From contig DATIDG010000094.1 of assembly GCA_035456405.1 (NCBI GenBank), positions 20,858-84,857 of the forward strand: a stretch of DNA of 64,000 nucleotides. Direction: 5' to 3'. The stretch is from JAGVSZ01 sp035456405. Its GTDB lineage: Bacteria; Pseudomonadota; Gammaproteobacteria; Burkholderiales; SG8-39. The translations under genes were made by a program, and so were the position numbers. Positions within the stretch are counted from its first letter, which is position 1, and every line of letters begins with the position of its first letter. The notes beneath the pieces were generated by a model. That model was given only the letters and a program-made list of their open reading frames with translations. It was not told the origin of the DNA and ran no database searches. Of this stretch, positions 26,446 through 35,516 are shown one piece after another.

Positions 26446-26514
26446 AGAGGACACGGAGATCACTCTTCTCTGGCTGTCCGTGTCCTCTGTGCATCTCTGT
26501 GATCTCTGTGTCCG
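26446..26514. repeat. Inverted and direct CTCTGTG/GGACACGGA repeats
   Basis: Perfect 12-base arms AGAGGACACGGA (26446-26457) and TCCGTGTCCTCT (26477-26488) flank a 19-base loop. They are followed by several direct copies of a CTCTGTG-type unit up to about 26514. The element fills the gap between the mutase and the MeaB-fusion genes and would form a stable hairpin in the polycistronic mRNA. It shares the GGACACGGA core with the repeat at 20.1 kb. Confidence 0.85.
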
Positions 26515-26529
26515 CTCTTCTCGTTCCTT

Positions 26530-28203
26530 TCACACGATAGCCTGAACGTGCCCGAAGCCGAGCTCCTTGCGCAGCCGCCCGCAGATCTCGCCGTGCGTGC
26601 AGCCCGCCTCGGCGGCTTCGACCACCTTGGCGAACACGTTCTCGCCGGGATCTTGCGCGGCCGCGCCGAGCGCGTCGAGCGCCTTGCGCACCGCGGCCTC
26701 GGGGCGCGCTGCCTTGTACGCCCTGAACGCCTCGATGTGCGCCTTCATGTGCGACGGATCGGGCTTCTCGAGCGGCTGCCGCGCGCTGCGGTCCTCGTCC
26801 ACCCGGTACGCGTTCACGCCCACGATCGTCTGCTCTCCCGACTCGACCCTGGCCTGGAACTGCCGCGCCGACTCGCCGATCATCTTCTGCACGAGGCCGC
26901 CCTCGACCGCCTTGTACATCCCGCCCGCGTCCTCGACCAGCTTCATGATGCGGAGGCACTCGGCCTCCATCTGGTCGGTGAGCCGCTCGACGTAGTAGCT
27001 CCCGCCGAGCGGGTCGATCACGTCGGTCAGGTGCGCCTCCTCGCGCAGGATGTTCTGCGTGGCCACCGCGATCCGCGCGCCCGCCTCGGTCGGGCAGGAC
27101 AGCGCCTCGTCGTAGCTGTCGGTGTGCAGCGACTGGAGGCCGCCGAAGATGCCGGCCATCGCCTGCACCGCGACGCGCGCGACGTTGTTGAGCGGCTGGG
27201 CGCGCGTGAGATCCACGCCCGAGGTCTGCGCGTGGAACTTGAAGCGCCACGAGCGCGGGTCCTTCGCGCCCCACCGCTCGCGCGCGACGCGCGCCCAGAT
27301 GCGCCGGCCGGCGCGGAACTTCGCGATCTCTTCGAAGAACGAGATCGAGATGTCGAAGAAGAACGTGAAGCGCGGCAGGAACTGGTCCGGGTCCATTCCG
27401 CGCGCGGCGCAGTCGTCGGCGTTCTGGATCGCGGTCGAGAGCGTGAAGGCCATCGCCTCCGCCGGGTTCGCGCCGCCCTGCTGCATGTGCTGGCCGACGA
27501 CCGACATCGGATTCCACTTCGGCACGAAGCGGTTGCAGTACTCGATGTGGTCCGCGAGGATGCGCCGCGCGCCCGGCAGCGCGATGCGGAAGAACATGTG
27601 GTTCGCGACGTAGTGCGAGAGGTAGTCGCTCTGGTTCGAGGTCCCGCTGATCAGGCGCCAGTCGACGCCGCGCCGCTTTGCCGTCGCCAGCAGGAAGGCG
27701 AGGAGCGTGAACGGGCTCGGATCGTTCATCGCGCAGGAGGTCCGCGCGAGATCGACGCCCTCGAGCGCGCGTTCCATGTGGTCGGCGGAATTGACGACCG
27801 TTCCGCAGGTGCCGAGAAGCTCCTCGTGCACCTCGTCCATGTCGTAGCCGCGGAACACGGAGTTGCACGGGATGAGCGAGATCGCGTTCGTGCCCCGGTC
27901 GACGAGGTCGCGCAGGCGCGCGTTGTAGTCGGCCGGCGTGCCGAGCCCGACGAGCTGGCGCTGCGACCAGGTACGGCCGCGATGCATGGTCGCGTAGATG
28001 CCGCGCGTGTAGGGCGGCTGGCCGGGAAAGCCCAGGGCCTCGTCGTACCGCGCCGGATCGACGTCGCGCGGCGTGTAGAGCGGCTTGATCTCGATGCCGG
28101 AGCGGTTGGCGATCGCCTCGTCCGCGCCGATCTGCGCGGCGTACTCGTCCTGCCAGCGGGCCTCGGGGGTGTCGAGCAGCTTGGTCTCGAGAGGCTTGTT
28201 CAT
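26530..28203 (-). CDS. B12-dependent acyl-CoA mutase, large (substrate) subunit, unknown specificity
   Basis: A 557-residue TIM-barrel subunit of the methylmalonyl-CoA mutase superfamily without a B12 domain; that is supplied by the upstream gene. Clear family blocks are RFTFFFDISISFFEEIAKFRAGRR, QSLHTDSYDEAL and DVIDPLGGSYYVE. The substrate pocket is unlike known members: at the MCM Tyr89 position TMHRGRTW has His74, MCM GYHMQEAG becomes GQHMQQGG (Tyr243 to Gln238, catalytic His kept as His239), and the carboxylate-binding Arg207 region has Asn201. Methylmalonyl-CoA is therefore an unlikely substrate. Gap to the B12 gene is 14 bases. Confidence 0.85.
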   Translation of the reverse strand: MNKPLETKLLDTPEARWQDEYAAQIGADEAIANRSGIEIKPLYTPRDVDPARYDEALGFPGQPPYTRGIYATMHRGRTWSQRQLVGLGTPADYNARLRDLVDRGTNAISLIPCNSVFRGYDMDEVHEELLGTCGTVVNSADHMERALEGVDLARTSCAMNDPSPFTLLAFLLATAKRRGVDWRLISGTSNQSDYLSHYVANHMFFRIALPGARRILADHIEYCNRFVPKWNPMSVVGQHMQQGGANPAEAMAFTLSTAIQNADDCAARGMDPDQFLPRFTFFFDISISFFEEIAKFRAGRRIWARVARERWGAKDPRSWRFKFHAQTSGVDLTRAQPLNNVARVAVQAMAGIFGGLQSLHTDSYDEALSCPTEAGARIAVATQNILREEAHLTDVIDPLGGSYYVERLTDQMEAECLRIMKLVEDAGGMYKAVEGGLVQKMIGESARQFQARVESGEQTIVGVNAYRVDEDRSARQPLEKPDPSHMKAHIEAFRAYKAARPEAAVRKALDALGAAAQDPGENVFAKVVEAAEAGCTHGEICGRLRKELGFGHVQAIV

Positions 28204-28217
28204 TGCTGACTCCGGGA

Positions 28218-28640
28218 TCAGACTGTGGCGCGTGCGGCGCGCACGCGCCGCGCCGCTTCACGGATGTACTGTGCGATCTCCTCGAGCCCGGCGCCGGGGT
28301 GAAAGATCCTGGCGACGCCACTGCGCAGGAGGAGATCCTCGTCCTCGTCGGGCACGATCCCGCCGACGATCACTGCGACGTCGCCCAGTCCGGCGGCGCG
28401 CAGCGCGTCCATCACCTTCGGCACGATCAGGTGGTCGGTCGCGAGCGAGGAGATGCCGATCACGTCGACGTCCTCCTCGGTCGCCAGCTTGACGACCGTC
28501 GCGATCTCCTGCCATGGCGGCGTGTAGATCACCTCCATGCCCGCGTCGCGCAGGTACGCCGCGACCACGCGGCTGCCGCGGTCGTGGCCGTCGAAGCCGA
28601 TCTTCGTGATCAACACTTTTGGTCGGATGTCCATCGTCAT
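28218..28640 (-). CDS. Cobalamin-binding small subunit of acyl-CoA mutase
   Basis: A 140-residue free-standing B12-binding domain. The base-off ligand motif DxHxxG is D17-G-H19-D-R-G22 in KIGFDGHDRGSRVV, followed by ISSLATDH and GGIVPDED, as in mutase C-terminal domains. Two ATGs are possible, MTM; the first (28640) overlaps the TetR stop as ATGA and is preferred. It should assemble with the 557-residue subunit encoded just downstream to form the active mutase, as HcmB or IcmB partners do. Confidence 0.9.
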   Translation of the reverse strand: MTMDIRPKVLITKIGFDGHDRGSRVVAAYLRDAGMEVIYTPPWQEIATVVKLATEEDVDVIGISSLATDHLIVPKVMDALRAAGLGDVAVIVGGIVPDEDEDLLLRSGVARIFHPGAGLEEIAQYIREAARRVRAARATV

Positions 28641-29239
28641 TCCTGGTCCAGTTCGCTGCGCAGCAGCGCGACGAAGCGCCGCGCGATCGTCCGCGGACTG
28701 TCGCGGCCCGGGTGGTACCAGGTCTGCGACCAGTTGAGCGCGCCGAGCAGCATCAGCCGCACGCTGCGGCGGTCGACGCCGCGCGCGAGCGGCAGCGCCT
28801 GCACGAGGTCGACGAAGAGTCTTTCGTACTCGTCCCGGCGCCTCACCAGCTCGCCGGCGACGGTCGGCGCATCGGCCGGGCGCACGCGGATGACGACCTG
28901 CGCGTAGTCGCCCGCGCTGTTCTCCGAAAGCAGCAGCCCCTCGAGATGCGCCACGCACGCGGCCTCGAGACGTTCCCACGGCTCGCGTTTGCCGGCGATC
29001 GCCGCGCTCACCGCCTCCGAGATGCGCCGCACGCCTTCCGCGTAAACCGCGGCAAGCAGCGCCTCCTTGGTGGCGAAGTGGTAGTAGAGGGAGCCCGGCA
29101 ACATGTCGATCGCGCGCACGATGTCGCGCACCGACGTGCCGTGGAACCCCTGCACGGCGAACAGGCGCGCCGCCTCGTCCAGGATCAGAGGCAGGCGGTT
29201 GTCGGCACGCGGGACGCGGGCGGGGCGGGCGGGAGGCAT
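28637..29239 (-). CDS. TetR-family regulator of the mutase operon
   Basis: A 200-residue TetR regulator. The N-terminal helix-turn-helix reads ILDEAARLFAVQGFHG then TSVRDIV and GSLYYHFATKEALL (residues 20-62); the ligand domain is variable. It is the first gene of its operon and overlaps the B12 subunit by 4 bases, so it is likely autoregulatory and probably senses an acyl-CoA. The ATG at 29239 sits one base after a perfect 32-base palindrome, leaving no room for a ribosome site, so translation may be leaderless. No in-frame start exists before the HTH otherwise. Confidence 0.9.
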   Translation of the reverse strand: MPPARPARVPRADNRLPLILDEAARLFAVQGFHGTSVRDIVRAIDMLPGSLYYHFATKEALLAAVYAEGVRRISEAVSAAIAGKREPWERLEAACVAHLEGLLLSENSAGDYAQVVIRVRPADAPTVAGELVRRRDEYERLFVDLVQALPLARGVDRRSVRLMLLGALNWSQTWYHPGRDSPRTIARRFVALLRSELDQE

Positions 29240-29240
29240 G

Positions 29241-29272
29241 GTTACAAAGCAAACGATCGTTTGCTTTGTAAC
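29241..29272. promoter_or_regulatory. Perfect 32-base palindromic operator
   Basis: The half-site GTTACAAAGCAAACGA is followed at once by its exact reverse complement, with no spacer and no mismatch. It lies immediately upstream of the tetR start codon, in the only non-coding gap before the mutase operon. This is a typical position for a TetR autoregulatory site; the AAACGATCGTTT core resembles operators of fatty-acid-type TetR regulators. A -10-like element may overlap (TTTGTAAC). Binding by the adjacent regulator is inferred. Confidence 0.85.
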
Positions 29273-29307
29273 ACGGCGGCGGGCCGCGGGTCAACGCCGG
29301 CCGGCGG

Positions 29308-29928
29308 TCAAGTCGCAGACCAGTTGAGATGGAACTCGAGGGGCGGCGGCTCCCAGGCCGCCATGCGGTCGACGAGCCGCTCGGGGTCGGGTTCCGCCAC
29401 CACCAGCCCGCGGTGCCCCGCACGGAGCAGGCCGTCCGCCACCGCGCGGTCGAATTGCGCGAGGAGGCCGTCGAAGTAGCCCGCGACGTTCACCACGCCG
29501 CACGGCTTGCGGTGGATGCCGAGCTGCGCCCAGGTGATCATCTCGCAGATCTCCTCGAAGGTGCCGAAGCCGCCGGGCAGCGCCACGAATCCGTCCGAGA
29601 GCTCGGACATCCGCGCCTTGCGCTCGTGCATGGAGCGCACGACGATCAGCTCGGTGAGATCGACGCCGTCGTAAGCGAGCTCCTTCCTCTGCAGCGCGGA
29701 AGGAATGATGCCGATGACTTTCCCGCCGGCGCTGCGCGCGCCCTGCGAGACGGCCCCCATCAGTCCGACGCGGCCGCCGCCGAATACGAGGGTGATGCCG
29801 CGCCGCGCGAGCGCCGCGCCCATGGCGCGGGCGGTCGCGGCGAAGACCGGATCGTTGCCGGCGTTCGAGCCGGCGAAAATGCAGAGTGCCTTGATCGGCA
29901 ATTTCAGAACCCCCCCGTCGCGAGCCAT
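29308..29928 (-). CDS. LOG-family nucleotide phosphoribohydrolase (TIGR00730)
   Basis: A 206-residue Rossmann protein of the LOG family, which releases free base from nucleoside 5'-monophosphates (cytokinin-activating or housekeeping). The signature is PGGFGTFEE (near 117-125), preceded by SMHERKARM; the N-terminal strand is CIFAGSNAGN. It overlaps the HCCA-isomerase end by 25 bases if the ATG at 29928 is used; a TTG at 29901 (LPIKALC) is a plausible shorter start. Probably co-transcribed with the upstream genes rather than with tetR. Confidence 0.85.
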   Translation of the reverse strand: MARDGGVLKLPIKALCIFAGSNAGNDPVFAATARAMGAALARRGITLVFGGGRVGLMGAVSQGARSAGGKVIGIIPSALQRKELAYDGVDLTELIVVRSMHERKARMSELSDGFVALPGGFGTFEEICEMITWAQLGIHRKPCGVVNVAGYFDGLLAQFDRAVADGLLRAGHRGLVVAEPDPERLVDRMAAWEPPPLEFHLNWSAT

Positions 29929-30506
29929 CGCTCCACCTGGTCCAGCCGGTCGGCGCCCCAGAATGCCTCGCCGTCCACCACGATGTACGGCGACCCGAAC
30001 GCGCCGGCCTTGATCGCCTTCTCGACCTCGCCCTTGGTGAGGTCCTTGACGGCCTGGTCGTTGATGCCCGCGCGCACCTCGTCCGCGTTCAGGCCCGACT
30101 TCGCCGCGACCGCGATCGTGCTCTCGGCATCGGAGATGTCGACGTCCTCGACCATGTAGGCGCGGTACAGGGCGGCCGCGAGCTGCTTCGCGCGCTTCGG
30201 GTCCTTCGCGTTCATCCAGTAGAACGCCCGGGTCGGCGCCACCGACGAGATCGGAAACTTGCTCGGATACTTGAACGGCACGCCGTGGAAGCGCGCGCTG
30301 CGCGCGAAGTCGCGGATGAAATACTCGCCCTTCATCGGAAACCCGACCGGCGCCGCCCCGCCGGTGACCTTGAACGCCGCGCCCAGCAGGAACGGCCGCC
30401 AGATCGCCTCGCGCCCGTGCCTGGCCGCGAGCGCGTCGATCTTGTGGCTCGCGATGTACCCGTACGGCGAGGCGAAGTCGAAGTAGAAGTCGATCGGTGC
30501 CGGCAT
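29904..30506 (-). CDS. 2-hydroxychromene-2-carboxylate isomerase (DsbA-like/kappa GST)
   Basis: A 200-residue thioredoxin-fold protein. The N-terminal IDFYFDFASPYGYIA has Ser in place of a CxxC, as in HCCA isomerases of naphthalene-type catabolism; the C-terminal GAFGSPYIVVDGEAFWGADRLD is the conserved cis-Pro/substrate part. The enzyme is glutathione-dependent. No other naphthalene genes are nearby, and such paralogues are common beside acyl-CoA dehydrogenases, so the real substrate is open. It begins 7 bases after the acyl-CoA dehydrogenase gene. Confidence 0.85.
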   Translation of the reverse strand: MPAPIDFYFDFASPYGYIASHKIDALAARHGREAIWRPFLLGAAFKVTGGAAPVGFPMKGEYFIRDFARSARFHGVPFKYPSKFPISSVAPTRAFYWMNAKDPKRAKQLAAALYRAYMVEDVDISDAESTIAVAAKSGLNADEVRAGINDQAVKDLTKGEVEKAIKAGAFGSPYIVVDGEAFWGADRLDQVERWLATGGF

Positions 30507-30513
30507 CGTTGTC

Positions 30514-31650
30514 TCACTCGTTCGCTATTGCGCGGCTGATCACCAGCCGCTGAATGTCGCTGGCCCCTTCGTAGATCTGGCACACCCGCACGTCCCGGTA
30601 GATCCGTTCCACGGGGAAGTCGTTCACGTAACCGTAGCCGCCGTGGATCTGGATTGCGTCGGAGCAGACCTGCTCGGCCATCTCGCTCGCGAAGAGCTTC
30701 GCCATCGACGCCTCCTTGAGGCACGGGCGCTTCGCGTCGCGCAGGGCCGCCGCGTGCCACACCATCTGTCGCGCGACCTCGATCTGCGTCGCCATGTCCG
30801 CGAGGCGGAAGCTCACCGCCTGGTGCTCGATGATCGGCTTGCCGAAGGTCTCGCGCTCCTTCGCGTAGGCGAGGGCGGCCTCGTATGCGGCGCGCGCCAT
30901 TCCGACCGCCTGCGCCGCGATGCCGATCCTTCCTCCCTCGAGGTTCGAGAGCGCGATGCGGTAGCCCTGGCCCTCCGCCCCGAGCAGGCTGTCCGCCGGG
31001 ACGCGGCAATTCTCGAACGCGATCTGGGCCGTGTCGGAGGCGCGCTGGCCAAGCTTGTGCTCGACGCGCGCCACGACGTAGCCGGGCGTGTCGGCCGGCA
31101 CGACAAAGGCGCTGATCCCGCGCTTCCCTGCGCCCTTGTCGGACACGGCGAAGACGACGGCCCAATCGGCGTTCTTCCCGGTCGTGATGAACTGCTTCAC
31201 GCCGTTCAGCACCCAGTGCGCGCCGTCGCGCTCCGCGCGGGTCCGGATCGCCGCGGCGTCCGAGCCGACGTGCGGCTCGGTCAGGCAGAAGCAGCCGAGC
31301 TTCTGGCCCGAGGCGAGCGGATTGAGCCAGCGCGCCTTCTGCGCGTCGGTGCCGAAGGCATTGATCGGCCCGCAGACCACCGAGTTCTGCACGCTGAGCA
31401 TGGTCGAGCACGCGCCGTCGCCGGCGGCCACCTCCTCGAGCACCAGCGCGAGCGACACGTGGTCGAGCCCGGCCCCGCCCCAGCGCTCGGGCACGCACAC
31501 GCCCATGAGGCCCATCCGCCCCATCTCCGCAAGCGCCTCGCGCGGGAACGTCGCGTTCCGGTCCCACTCCGCGGCGAACGGCGCGAGCCTCTCGCGCGCG
31601 AACGCCCGCACCGAGTCGCGGACCATTTCCTGTTCGTGTGTCAGCAGCAT
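30514..31650 (-). CDS. Acyl-CoA dehydrogenase (short/branched-chain type)
   Basis: A 378-residue acyl-CoA dehydrogenase. The ATG at 31650 reads MLLTHEQEMVRDSVRAFA. Motifs are CLTEPHVGSDAAAIRTRA, QFITTG and QIHGGYGYVNDFPVERIYRD; the catalytic Glu is expected in the YEGASDIQ region, as in butyryl/short-branched-chain enzymes. It lies 8 bases after the small membrane protein gene. The third of four such dehydrogenases in the window; its sequence is closer to short-chain enzymes than the two at 3.9 and 23.5 kb. Confidence 0.88.
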   Translation of the reverse strand: MLLTHEQEMVRDSVRAFARERLAPFAAEWDRNATFPREALAEMGRMGLMGVCVPERWGGAGLDHVSLALVLEEVAAGDGACSTMLSVQNSVVCGPINAFGTDAQKARWLNPLASGQKLGCFCLTEPHVGSDAAAIRTRAERDGAHWVLNGVKQFITTGKNADWAVVFAVSDKGAGKRGISAFVVPADTPGYVVARVEHKLGQRASDTAQIAFENCRVPADSLLGAEGQGYRIALSNLEGGRIGIAAQAVGMARAAYEAALAYAKERETFGKPIIEHQAVSFRLADMATQIEVARQMVWHAAALRDAKRPCLKEASMAKLFASEMAEQVCSDAIQIHGGYGYVNDFPVERIYRDVRVCQIYEGASDIQRLVISRAIANE

Positions 31651-31658
31651 CCCCCGTC

Positions 31659-32141
31659 CTACGGCGCCACGGGTGCGGCGCCCTTCTGCATCGCGCGGAG
31701 GTGTCCGCCGAGGAGCGCCGCGGGGATCACTAGCACGTCGCCCGCGAGCCGCACCCACAACGCGGTTCCCTGCCCGGAGAAGAGCACCATCGCCTCGCCG
31801 AACACGAGCGACGCGAGCCCGACCGCGAACGCGGTCGCGTACTCGCTCCGGTTCGCGAACCGCGCCGCGACGTAGCCGCCCAGCGCAGTGCAGGTCAGTC
31901 CACCCGCCAGGCCGACGAGCTGGAAGGTCGGGGACTCCGCGAACGCCCGGCCGAGATCCTCGGGAGCGACGCCGCCGGACACGAGGAGGATGCTCGCGAC
32001 CGTCGCCGCGACCACCGAGAACACCATGGTGCCGCCGACGTCCACCACGAAGCCGAGCAGGATGGCGAGCGGCGTCGAACGCGGCCGCGCGCCTTGCGGG
32101 TCGCGGACCGGCGAGCCCGGCGGGCGATAGGGATCGGTCAC
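31659..32141 (-). CDS. Small membrane protein of unknown function
   Basis: A 160-residue protein with a proline-rich N-terminus (MTDPYRPPGSPVRDPQG) and four predicted transmembrane helices: about residues 25-50, 70-90, 103-120 and 125-145. The GTG start at 32141 is preceded by a modest purine stretch. No recognised family. It is between the acetyl-CoA acetyltransferase and an acyl-CoA dehydrogenase, so may be a passenger in that operon. Codon use is like its neighbours. Confidence 0.65.
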   Translation of the reverse strand: MTDPYRPPGSPVRDPQGARPRSTPLAILLGFVVDVGGTMVFSVVAATVASILLVSGGVAPEDLGRAFAESPTFQLVGLAGGLTCTALGGYVAARFANRSEYATAFAVGLASLVFGEAMVLFSGQGTALWVRLAGDVLVIPAALLGGHLRAMQKGAAPVAP

Positions 32142-32199
32142 GCCCGCCTCGGCACGGTGATCCGGCTCCCGTTCTTCACGAGGCGTCCGGGTCGCCGTG

Positions 32200-33384
<1,185 letters not shown>

Positions 33385-33418
33385 GGTGAGTTCCTCGGTC
33401 GAAGGCGATGACGAAAAT

Positions 33419-34048
33419 CTATACGGGTTTGCGGTCGAGTGCGAGCCAGGCGGCGAGCGCGCCGAAGACGCCGCCGAGGGCAATGCGTTGAGCCTTCACC
33501 CATCCTGGACGCGCCGTGATGCGCCGCGCCAGCGCGGCTGCGAGCAGGACAACGCCCACATCGACCGCTGCAGTGACGGCGATGTTAACGAGCCCCAGGA
33601 CGACACTCTGCGCGAGCACCGGGCCGGCGGGATCGATGAACTGGGGCAAGAGCGCGAGATAGAAAAGCGCCACCTTCGGGTTCAGCACGCTCGACGTCAC
33701 GCCCTGACGGAACAGCACGCGGTCCGGGACCGAGGGCAGCGCTACGAGTGCGAAGCCATCGCCCCCCGCGCCGCGAATCGTCGTCGACGCGAGCCACAGC
33801 AGGTACGCCGCGCCAGCGAGCCGGATCGCGTCGTAGGCGAGCGGCACCGTCATCAGCACCGCGGACAACCCGAGCGCGGCGGCGAGCATGTGGAACGACA
33901 GGCCGGCCGACGTGCCGCTCCAGGAAATGAGTCCCGCGCGGCGACCCTGGAAGAGCGTTCGCGAGAGGAGGTAGAGCATGTTCGGCCCCGGCGTGAGCGC
34001 GAGCACCACCGAGGCCAGCGCCACCATCGCGAGAGTCTGCGACTGCAT
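33419..34048 (-). CDS. LysE/RhtB-family amino-acid exporter
   Basis: A 209-residue inner-membrane protein with about six hydrophobic helices and the LysE/RhtB signature TPGPNMLYLLSRTLFQGRRAG near residues 19-39, plus NPKVALFYLALLPQF. The family exports amino acids such as homoserine, threonine or leucine. It begins 4 bases after the isovaleryl-CoA dehydrogenase stop, so a role in exporting excess leucine or a derivative is conceivable but only inferred. Confidence 0.88.
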   Translation of the reverse strand: MQSQTLAMVALASVVLALTPGPNMLYLLSRTLFQGRRAGLISWSGTSAGLSFHMLAAALGLSAVLMTVPLAYDAIRLAGAAYLLWLASTTIRGAGGDGFALVALPSVPDRVLFRQGVTSSVLNPKVALFYLALLPQFIDPAGPVLAQSVVLGLVNIAVTAAVDVGVVLLAAALARRITARPGWVKAQRIALGGVFGALAAWLALDRKPV

Positions 34049-34052
34049 CGGT

Positions 34053-35273
34053 CTAGATCGTCTCGGCGAAGAGCTCTCTGCCGATCAGCCAGCGCCGGAT
34101 CTCGCTCGTGCCGGCGCCTATCTCGTACAGCTTCGCGTCGCGCCACAGCCGCCCGGTCGCGTAGTCGTTGATGTAGCCGTTGCCGCCGAGCGCCTGGATC
34201 GCCTCGCCGGCCATCCACGTCGCCTTCTCGGCGGAGTAGAGGATCGCGCCCGCGGCGTCCTTGCGCAGCGCCCGCACGTCGTCCGGCGTCTTCGCGCGAT
34301 CGCAAGCCTGCCCGACCGCGTACACGTAGGCACGGCACGCCATCATCGTCGAGTACATGTCGGCGAGCTTGCCCTGCATGAGCTGGAACTCGCCGATCGA
34401 CTGGCCGAACTGCTTGCGCTCGTGCACGTATGGAATCACCACGTCCATGCACGCCGCCATGAGACCGATCGGCCCACCGGAGAGCACCGCGCGCTCGAAG
34501 TCGAGCCCGCTCATGAGGACGTTCACACCCCGCCCGAATTCGCCGAGGATCTGGGACTCGGGCACCTCGCAGTCCTGGAACACCAGCTCGCAAGTGTTGG
34601 AGCCGCGCATGCCGAGCTTGTCGAGCTTCTGTGCGGTGCCGAAGCCCTTCATGCCCTTCTCGATGAGGAACGCGGTGATTCCGCGCGGGCCGGCGTTCGC
34701 ATCGGTCTTGGCGTAGACCACCAGCGTGTCCGCATCCGGCCCGTTGGTGATCCATATCTTGTTGCCGTTGAGCACGAACTTTCCGTTCGAATAGTCGGCC
34801 CGCAGGCGCATGTTCACCACGTCGGAGCCGGCGCCCGGCTCGCTCATCGCGAGCGCGCCGACGTGCTCGCCAGAGACGAGCTTCGGCAGGTACTTCTCCT
34901 TCTGCGCAGTGCTGCCGTTGCGGCGGATCTGGTTGACGCAAAGGTTCGAGTGCGCGCCGTACGACAGCCCCACCGACGCCGAAGCGCGGCTGATCTCCTC
35001 CATCGCGACGATGTGCGCGACGTAGCCGAGGTAGCTGCCGCCGTACGCCTCTTCCACGGTGATGCCGAGCAGCCCGAGGTCGCCGAGCTTCTTCCACAGA
35101 TCGGGCGGGAACTCGTTCGTGCGGTCGATCTCGGCCGCGCGCGGAGCGATCTCCTCGGCCGCGAACTCGCGCACGGTGCGGCGGAGCATGTCGACCGTTT
35201 CGCCGAGCTCGAAGCGCAACTGCGGGAACTCGATCATCGGGACGGCGGAACCGAGGTGCTGGGGGCGATCCAT
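34053..35273 (-). CDS. liuA: Isovaleryl-CoA dehydrogenase
   Basis: A 406-residue acyl-CoA dehydrogenase whose N-terminal region (FPQLRFELGETVDMLRR) and YGAHSNLCVNQI segment match isovaleryl-CoA dehydrogenases, the first dedicated step of leucine breakdown. Other motifs are AMSEPGAGSDVVNMRLRA, WITNGPDADTLVVYAKT and QALGGNGYINDYATGR. Two ATGs are possible: 35273 has GGAGAA upstream at good spacing, and 35237 (MIEFPQL) has none, so the longer is chosen, though many homologues begin at the second. Separate from the rest of the liu genes by 28 kb. Confidence 0.9.
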   Translation of the reverse strand: MDRPQHLGSAVPMIEFPQLRFELGETVDMLRRTVREFAAEEIAPRAAEIDRTNEFPPDLWKKLGDLGLLGITVEEAYGGSYLGYVAHIVAMEEISRASASVGLSYGAHSNLCVNQIRRNGSTAQKEKYLPKLVSGEHVGALAMSEPGAGSDVVNMRLRADYSNGKFVLNGNKIWITNGPDADTLVVYAKTDANAGPRGITAFLIEKGMKGFGTAQKLDKLGMRGSNTCELVFQDCEVPESQILGEFGRGVNVLMSGLDFERAVLSGGPIGLMAACMDVVIPYVHERKQFGQSIGEFQLMQGKLADMYSTMMACRAYVYAVGQACDRAKTPDDVRALRKDAAGAILYSAEKATWMAGEAIQALGGNGYINDYATGRLWRDAKLYEIGAGTSEIRRWLIGRELFAETI

Positions 35274-35462
35274 CGGTGTTCTCCAGGAATGCGCGGCCGC
35301 CGAAATGGCGCCCCGCACATTACGGTAGTTCCGATAAAGGCCTTTCGGCCGAAAATGTCGCTAGCTCGGAACGGCACAAGGCGTTGTCTGATGACGTCCA
35401 CGCTCGTCCAATTGCGCTGCCTCGCGACACCCCGAGGCCATTGTGCAGAACTTTCCCAATTT

Positions 35463-35476
35463 GCGACAATTGTCGC
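35463..35476. promoter_or_regulatory. 14-base palindrome upstream of the MBL-phaC genes
   Basis: GCGACAATTGTCGC is a perfect palindrome 40 bases before the MBL hydrolase ATG, in the 243-base divergent gap shared with liuA. Its position suits an operator for the hydrolase-phaC transcript. A second smaller palindrome, TTCGGCCGAA, is near 35347-35356, closer to liuA. No cognate regulator gene is in the window next to them, so this is a candidate only. Confidence 0.5.
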
Positions 35477-35516
35477 GCCGCCGCATTCTACTCCCGCGTC
35501 AGGCACCCGCCCAGGC

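Noticed and set aside
24622..26502. A 626-codon plus-strand frame opposite the MeaB fusion and thioesterase
   Set aside because: It is Arg/Ala/His-rich with no domain, and runs across the gaps of a well-supported opposite-strand operon.
29241..29272. Palindrome as a rho-independent terminator for the LOG gene
   Set aside because: It lies upstream of, not after, the LOG gene on the minus strand, has no spacer loop, and abuts the tetR start; an operator fits better.
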